In this document: positions 59,519 through 64,000 of the stretch, in pieces
How positions within the stretch are numbered: the stretch's first letter is position 1
Layout of the letters: every line of letters begins with the position of its first letter
NCBI GenBank assembly: GCA_963850195.1
Contig: CAWKKD010000006.1
Span: 620,001 to 684,000 of the forward strand
Direction: 5' to 3'
Length of the DNA: 64,000 nucleotides
DNA from: Actinoallomurus sp963850195
Lineage (GTDB): Bacteria; Actinomycetota; Actinomycetes; Streptosporangiales; Streptosporangiaceae
Position numbers and translations under genes: made by a program
The notes under the pieces: model-generated
Seen by the model: the letters and a program-made list of their open reading frames with translations, nothing else
What the model was told of the DNA's origin: nothing
Database searches by the model: none

Positions 59519-60343
59519 CTACCGGACATGGACGACATCACCCGCGCTGAGCAGATGGTCGCCATCGTCCGCACGAACCACCAGGCGGCCCGCGTCCTCG
59601 ATGTCGCGTGCCTTTCCCGTGAGCGTCGTGCCGCCCGGCAGCTCGACCCGCACCTGCCTGCCCAGCGTCGAGCAGAAGCCCTTGTACGTCTCGCGCAGCG
59701 CCTCTACGCCGCCCACCTGGAACTCCATGTACCAGCGGTCCAGCTCGCGCAGGATGGCGCGCAGCACCGGGTCACGGTCGGCCGGTGCACCTTCGATCGC
59801 CAGCGACGTGGCGGTCGGCACGGGCAGCTCGGACTCGCGCAGGCTCACGTTGAGGCCGATGCCGACGACGACCCCCGTCTCCACCCGCTCCGCCAGGATC
59901 CCGGCGAGCTTGCGGTCGCCGATCAGTACGTCGTTGGGCCACTTCAGGGCCGCCTCGCGCATCCGGCCCGCCGGAACGCCCTCGATGTCGGAGAACCCCC
60001 GCAGCGCGGACACCACGGCGATCCCGGCCAGCAGTGGCAGCCAGCCCAGCCGGGCCGGGTCCTGCTCCCCCGGAAGCAGGAACGAGAACGCCAGCCCCGA
60101 ACGCGCGGGCGCGGTCCACGTACGTCCCATCCGGCCACGGCCCGCCGTCTGCGTCTCGGCGACCAGCACCAGCCCCGGCGCGGCACCCCCACGCGCCAGC
60201 TCCGCCAGGTCGGCGTTTGTCGAACCGGCCTCCCGTACGACCCGGATCTCGCGCCACAGGCCTTCGGACCGTACCAGCGCGCGGTTCAGCGCCCGCTCGT
60301 TCAGGGGCGGACGGTCCAGATCGCTGTACGGGGAGTCTCTCAC
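59519..60343 (-). CDS. birA: Biotin-[acetyl-CoA carboxylase] ligase (group I, no HTH)
   Basis: The 274-residue enzyme activates biotin with ATP and joins it to biotin-carboxyl-carrier proteins. Motifs are REAGSTNADLAELARGG near residue 36, AETQTAGRGRMGRTWTAPA near 61 (GRGRxGR nucleotide loop), LKWPNDVLIGDRKLAGIL near 133 and VGIGLNVSLRESELP near 158, followed by a small SH3-like C-domain. It lacks the N-terminal winged helix of E. coli BirA, so it is not a repressor. It would serve the acyl-CoA carboxylase whose beta chain is at 36939. Confidence 0.93.
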   Translation of the reverse strand: MRDSPYSDLDRPPLNERALNRALVRSEGLWREIRVVREAGSTNADLAELARGGAAPGLVLVAETQTAGRGRMGRTWTAPARSGLAFSFLLPGEQDPARLGWLPLLAGIAVVSALRGFSDIEGVPAGRMREAALKWPNDVLIGDRKLAGILAERVETGVVVGIGLNVSLRESELPVPTATSLAIEGAPADRDPVLRAILRELDRWYMEFQVGGVEALRETYKGFCSTLGRQVRVELPGGTTLTGKARDIEDAGRLVVRADDGDHLLSAGDVVHVR

Positions 60344-60367
60344 CCGTTCAGCCTACGGCGGCGGTGG

Positions 60368-61363
60368 TCAGTGAGGCTTGCCGGAGACGCCCACGCCGAA
60401 CTCGAACTCGCGGTAGACCCGGGCCCAGAAGCCCTCGCGAAGCCAGTCGCGGGCTTCCTTGTAGGGGCGGAGCGAGTGGCCGAGCTCCTTTTCGCCCTCG
60501 ATCAGGAGGTCCTTGTCGATGACCGTGGGCAGGATCGGGCCGGGCAGCAGGTCGCGGATGTTGTCGCGGCCACGAGTGAGGATCCACTTGTGCGCGATGT
60601 GCTCGCCGATCTCCTCCATGCGGCCGCGCGCGGGGCCGAGCTTGGCCACCGAGCCGCCGGCGGGATGAGGCCGCGTGGGCGGAGGCGTCGGCGCGGGCGC
60701 GGGCCTCGGCCGGGCGCCGAACACGGCGGTCGGCGACGGGACCGGTGCCGCCGGCGCCCCAGGCGTCTCGGCGGAGTCGGTCTCGCGCGAGGTGTCGAGG
60801 GCGAAGTAGGGCTTGACGAAGTCGGCGTGGACGACGTCGACGGTGTCGGACTCCCAGATGAGGCGCTCGGCCTGGTTGGTGCCATAGGGCGGCTCGATGC
60901 CCCACAGGTGGATCCGTACGCCGTAGGTCTGCGCCGCCTCGACGGCGGGGACCATGTCCTCGTCACCGGCGATGAGGATCGCGTCGGTGACCGCGCCGTG
61001 CCGCGCGAGCGTCTCCAGGTCCTCGCGGATCTGCGCGTCGACGCCCTTCTGCTGGTTGTGCTTGTTGAGGTTGCCAAGGCGCAGCTTGACGCGCGGAAGC
61101 GGCGCGACCATGCGCTGGTCGATGGTGGGGACTCGGTCGCGGGCGGCGTCGAACCAGTACACGCGCAGCAGCTCGCCGCGCATGCAGGCGCCGGCTCGTG
61201 CCTCGAGTGCCTTGATCAGCCCTTCGGCGTCGACCCGGTAGGAACGCCGAGAGGACACGCCGAACAGCAGATCACCCGCTGCCGCGTAGAGGTATCCGAC
61301 ATCCACGAGGATGGCGAACCGCGGGAGCGGTGTGGGGTGCGACACAGGCTCGCGAACAGTCAT
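60368..61363 (-). CDS. NYN-domain (PIN-like) putative ribonuclease
   Basis: The 331-residue protein has an N-terminal NYN domain (LabA-like PIN fold): FAILVDVGYLYAAAGDLLFG near residue 15 with the first catalytic Asp, and AILIAGDEDMVPAVEAAQTY near 122 with further acids. A Pro/Ala-rich linker (around residues 190-235) leads to a conserved C-terminal helical module ending in a basic tail. NYN proteins are generally RNases. Start is taken as ATG 61363; the GTG directly before it is equally possible. No partner gene is evident. Confidence 0.83.
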   Translation of the reverse strand: MTVREPVSHPTPLPRFAILVDVGYLYAAAGDLLFGVSSRRSYRVDAEGLIKALEARAGACMRGELLRVYWFDAARDRVPTIDQRMVAPLPRVKLRLGNLNKHNQQKGVDAQIREDLETLARHGAVTDAILIAGDEDMVPAVEAAQTYGVRIHLWGIEPPYGTNQAERLIWESDTVDVVHADFVKPYFALDTSRETDSAETPGAPAAPVPSPTAVFGARPRPAPAPTPPPTRPHPAGGSVAKLGPARGRMEEIGEHIAHKWILTRGRDNIRDLLPGPILPTVIDKDLLIEGEKELGHSLRPYKEARDWLREGFWARVYREFEFGVGVSGKPH

Positions 61364-61424
61364 CACCTATGACTTTAGGTCAAGATCGGCTCGCCGTCCC
61401 GTGTTGCCCCCTTTTCCAGGCCCG

Positions 61425-61865
61425 TCAGAGGTCTTTACGCATGTGTACGGCGTGTCTGCCACGAATGTCCTCACGATCGGTCTGTCGGTAGCCCAGTGAT
61501 TCGTACAGGCCGATATTGGAGATCATCTTCTCGTTCGTATAGAGCCGGAGCGCGGAAAGATCCAGCGATCGCGCGCGGAACTCCGCGAACGCCATCAGCC
61601 GCCGGCCGAGGCCGCGTCCCTGCCGATCGGGACGTACGGCGAGGTTCTCCACCACCAGGACGTTCTCCTCATACTCCAGCACGATCAGCGCGTCGACCTC
61701 GCCGTTCTCCAGCACGTAGACGCGCTCGGACGCGATGAGCGCGCCGTAGTCCGCGACCATCGGCAGTGGCTTGATGCCGATGACCGGTACCCATGGTTCG
61801 TACGCCGCGCGCACGATCGCCTCCACCGCCGCGAGGTCGGCGGATCCGGCAAGCCTGATCCCCAT
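61425..61865 (-). CDS. GNAT family N-acetyltransferase
   Basis: The 146-residue protein is a single GNAT domain: MGIRLAGSADLAAVEAIVRA at the N-terminus, NVLVVENLAVRPDRQGRGLG then RRLM near residue 68-90 (Q/R-x-x-G-x-G/A acetyl-CoA loop), LRLYTNEKMISNIGLYESLG near 106 and a tail HMRKDL. The substrate is unknown. It lies between the NYN gene and ppc on the same strand. Confidence 0.88.
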   Translation of the reverse strand: MGIRLAGSADLAAVEAIVRAAYEPWVPVIGIKPLPMVADYGALIASERVYVLENGEVDALIVLEYEENVLVVENLAVRPDRQGRGLGRRLMAFAEFRARSLDLSALRLYTNEKMISNIGLYESLGYRQTDREDIRGRHAVHMRKDL

Positions 61866-61895
61866 GCCCTCAGTAAACCGCCCGATCTGCGGAGT

Positions 61896-64000
61896 TCATC
61901 CGGTGTTCTGGAGGCCCGCCGCCACGCCCGCCGCGGCGAGCAGAAGAAGATCCTCGACGCGCTCGCTCTGCGCGTCGTCCTCCACGCCGTCCCGCAGCTC
62001 CTGCAGCGCACGTAGCTGCAGGTGGGACAGCGCGTCGACGTACGGGTTGCGCAGCTCGACCGCGCGCGAGAGCACCTTGCGGTTCTCCAGCAGGCGGGTG
62101 TGGCCGGTGAGATCGAGCACGAGTTCGCGGGTGCGGTCGTACTCCTCGAGCACCGTCCGGGTGAGGTCGGGCCGGTCGCCCAGCGCGAGATAGCGCTCCG
62201 CGATGGCGCGGTCGGTCTTGGCCAGGCTCATCTCGGCGTTGTCCAGCAGCGAGGCGAACAGCGGCCAGGACCGGTACGCCTCGCGCAGCTCGTCGGTGTC
62301 CTTGACCGCGGCGAGGCCGCTGCCCAGGCCGTACCAGCCGGGCAGGTTGACCCGCGTCTGCGTCCAGGAGAACACCCACGGGATGGCCCGCAGGTCCTCC
62401 AGCGAGGCGGTCGCCTTGCGCCGTGACGGCCGCGAGCCGAGCCGCAGGTTGGAGATCTCGTTCAGCGGGCTGACGCGCGCGAACCACTCGGCGAAGCCCT
62501 GAGCCTCCACGAACGAGCGGTACGTGCGCTCGGCCGCGGCGCTGATCCGGTCGGCCAGCGGCCGGAACCGCTCCGCCGCCTCGAGGGCGCGCTCCTCCAC
62601 GGCGGGCGTGGAGGCCAGCAGGACGGCGCTGGTGACCTGCTCGATGTGCCGCTGGGCGATCTCGGCGTGCCCGTAGCGCGCGAAGATCACCTCGCCCTGC
62701 TCGGTGACCTTGAACCGGCCCGCCACCGAACCCGGCGCCTGCGCGAGCACCGCGCGGTTGGCCGGGCCACCACCGCGGCCGAGCGCGCCGCCGCGACCGT
62801 GGAACAGCGTCAGCCGGATGTCGTGACGCGCGGCCCAGGACGCGAGCGCGGCCTGCGTGTCGTACAACTTCAGCGTCGCGGTCGTCGGGCCGAGTTGCTT
62901 GGCCGAGTCGGAGTAGCCGAGCATCGCCTCCAGCCGTCGGCCGGTCTCCAGCAGCCGTCGGCGTACCGGCTTGAGCTTGAGCATGCCCTCCAGCACCGAC
63001 GGCGAGCGGTCGAGGTCCTCGCCGGTCTCGAACAGCGGCACGACGTCCAGCACCGGCGGGCGTCCGCCGAGAGCGGCGTGCTCGGCCAGCTCGTAGACGG
63101 CGGCGATGTCCTCCGCCGTACGGGTGAAAGAGATCACGTAGCGGCGGCAGGCGTCCGCGCCGAACCGCTCCTGCACCCACGCGACGACCCGGAGCGTGTC
63201 GAGCACCTCTTCGGTCTGCTCGCTGAGCGGGCCGCCGGCGCGTACCTCGGCGAGGGCCTTCTCGTGCACGGCGGAGTGCTGGCGGATCTCCAGCTCGGCC
63301 AGGTGGAATCCGAACGTCTCGACCTGCCAGATCAGGTGCTGGAGCTCGCCGTACGCCTGGCGGGTGGCGCCCGCCTCGACCAGGGAGTCCTGCACGACGC
63401 GCAGGTCCTCGAGCAGCTCGTCCGGGTTCTCGTAGGCGAGGTCGGCGTCGCGCAGGCGGGTCGCCTGCACTCGCTCGGCGGCGTACAGCAGGAGCTGGCG
63501 GTGCGGCTCACCCGGCGAGCGCTTGGCGATGCCGCCGTACAGCTCCGGCTGGCCCGCGCGTGCGGCGGCCAGGGCGCCGCGCAGCTTCTCGGAGGCGGGC
63601 GTGGTGCTCTCGTCCGCGGTCAGCGTGCGGCCGACGCGCGAGCAGGCGTTGCCGAGGGCGCGCAGCAGGTGCTCGGCCTGCACGCCGATGGCCTCCCTGG
63701 TGATCTGCGCGGTGACGTACGGGTTGCCGTCGCGGTCGCCACCGATCCAGGACCCGAACCTCAGGTACGACGGGGCCAGCGGCGGCCGCGTGCCGGTGCC
63801 GGGCGCCAGCGCGGTGTCGAGGGAGCGGTAGATCGCCGGCACGACGCGGAACAGCGTCTCGTCGAAGATCGCCATCGCGGTGCGGACCTCGTCGAGCGGG
63901 TCCGGCTTGGTCCGGCGGAGCTGAGAGGTGCGCCACAGCAGGTCGATCTCCTCGACCAGCCGCCGGGTCGTCGCGTCCTGCTCGCCGCTGCTCGCACGCG
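61896..64000 (-). CDS. ppc: Phosphoenolpyruvate carboxylase (5' part outside window)
   Basis: About 700 C-terminal residues are visible; the reading frame is open through the window edge, so the N-terminus is missing. It carboxylates PEP to oxaloacetate. Key elements are RFGSWIGGDRDGNPYVTAQI, FGFHLAELEIRQHSAVHEKA, MLGYSDSAKQLGPTTATLKL, LTLFHGRGGALGRGGGPANR (PEP/bicarbonate loop) and the C-terminal LLLLAAAGVAAGLQNTG. The GRGGxxGRGGGP loop and NTG end are intact. It is an anaplerotic cytoplasmic enzyme; the truncation is only an effect of the window. Confidence 0.96.
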   Translation of the reverse strand, partial: RASSGEQDATTRRLVEEIDLLWRTSQLRRTKPDPLDEVRTAMAIFDETLFRVVPAIYRSLDTALAPGTGTRPPLAPSYLRFGSWIGGDRDGNPYVTAQITREAIGVQAEHLLRALGNACSRVGRTLTADESTTPASEKLRGALAAARAGQPELYGGIAKRSPGEPHRQLLLYAAERVQATRLRDADLAYENPDELLEDLRVVQDSLVEAGATRQAYGELQHLIWQVETFGFHLAELEIRQHSAVHEKALAEVRAGGPLSEQTEEVLDTLRVVAWVQERFGADACRRYVISFTRTAEDIAAVYELAEHAALGGRPPVLDVVPLFETGEDLDRSPSVLEGMLKLKPVRRRLLETGRRLEAMLGYSDSAKQLGPTTATLKLYDTQAALASWAARHDIRLTLFHGRGGALGRGGGPANRAVLAQAPGSVAGRFKVTEQGEVIFARYGHAEIAQRHIEQVTSAVLLASTPAVEERALEAAERFRPLADRISAAAERTYRSFVEAQGFAEWFARVSPLNEISNLRLGSRPSRRKATASLEDLRAIPWVFSWTQTRVNLPGWYGLGSGLAAVKDTDELREAYRSWPLFASLLDNAEMSLAKTDRAIAERYLALGDRPDLTRTVLEEYDRTRELVLDLTGHTRLLENRKVLSRAVELRNPYVDALSHLQLRALQELRDGVEDDAQSERVEDLLLLAAAGVAAGLQNTG

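Noticed and set aside
57315..60374. 1019-codon open frame on the plus strand
   Set aside because: It runs antiparallel through the FtsK-like gene, the small helical gene and birA and encodes low-complexity Arg/Gly/Val/Asp-rich sequence, the usual shadow of high-GC genes.

Overview
The window is a chromosomal segment of a high-GC Gram-positive bacterium (Actinomycetota). The sequence reads as roughly 70% GC with strong third-position GC, short intergenic gaps and many 4- or 8-base gene overlaps. GTG and TTG starts are common. A mycothiol-dependent formaldehyde dehydrogenase, two LytR-CpsA-Psr proteins, HelD, DUF5753/DUF397 regulator relics and an IdeR/DmdR-like iron box all point to mycelial actinomycetes (Streptosporangiales, Streptomycetales or relatives). 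The species cannot be fixed from the sequence alone. No tRNA, rRNA, transposase, phage or CRISPR was seen.

Left third (1-30 kb): a cell-envelope glycopolymer region. It holds a multi-spanning GT-C-like membrane protein, two LCP ligases, an acyltransferase and several glycosyltransferases, one with two fused GT-B modules. It also holds a UDP-GlcNAc 2-epimerase and two nucleotide-sugar dehydrogenases. In the middle is a tightly coupled six-gene operon (23538 down to 17732, minus strand): a fused nucleotidyltransferase-like/CDP-alcohol phosphotransferase, a DUF5941-like membrane protein, a LicC-like nucleotidyltransferase, an archaeal-style sn-glycerol-1-phosphate dehydrogenase, a second CDP-alcohol phosphotransferase and a GT2. 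A TarI/IspD-type cytidylyltransferase diverges from it. Together these genes look able to make and activate polyol phosphates and build a phosphodiester-linked surface polymer or lipid that the LCP proteins could attach to the wall. HelD (RNA polymerase recycling) and a PQQ-propeller/DUF3558-like exported protein sit within this region.

Middle (28-41 kb): housekeeping and regulation. It has a MazG-like pyrophosphohydrolase, two acyl-CoA dehydrogenases, ugd, purE-purK, a GtrA flippase-like protein, an OmpR-type two-component pair, an acyl-CoA carboxylase beta chain and a MarR/MFS divergent pair. A decayed DUF5753/DUF397 regulator pair follows.

Right third (41-64 kb): the treX-treY-treZ-GNAT operon (glycogen to trehalose), iron-box-controlled bacterioferritin-associated ferredoxin and bacterioferritin, mscR with its MBL-fold partner, and mutT1-ppk. 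Next is a long minus-strand operon with a small helical-hairpin protein, an FtsK/SpoIIIE-type ATPase, a coiled-coil membrane protein, a PH-domain membrane protein, a class III adenylate cyclase and HMG-CoA lyase. birA, a NYN-domain protein, a GNAT and the 3' part of ppc end the window.

The most unusual signals are the glycerol-1-phosphate/CDP-alcohol operon, the FtsK/helical-hairpin/PH/cyclase operon, and a 19-bp-stem hairpin element. The element occurs twice, each time fused to the last base of a stop codon, with compensatory base changes between the copies.
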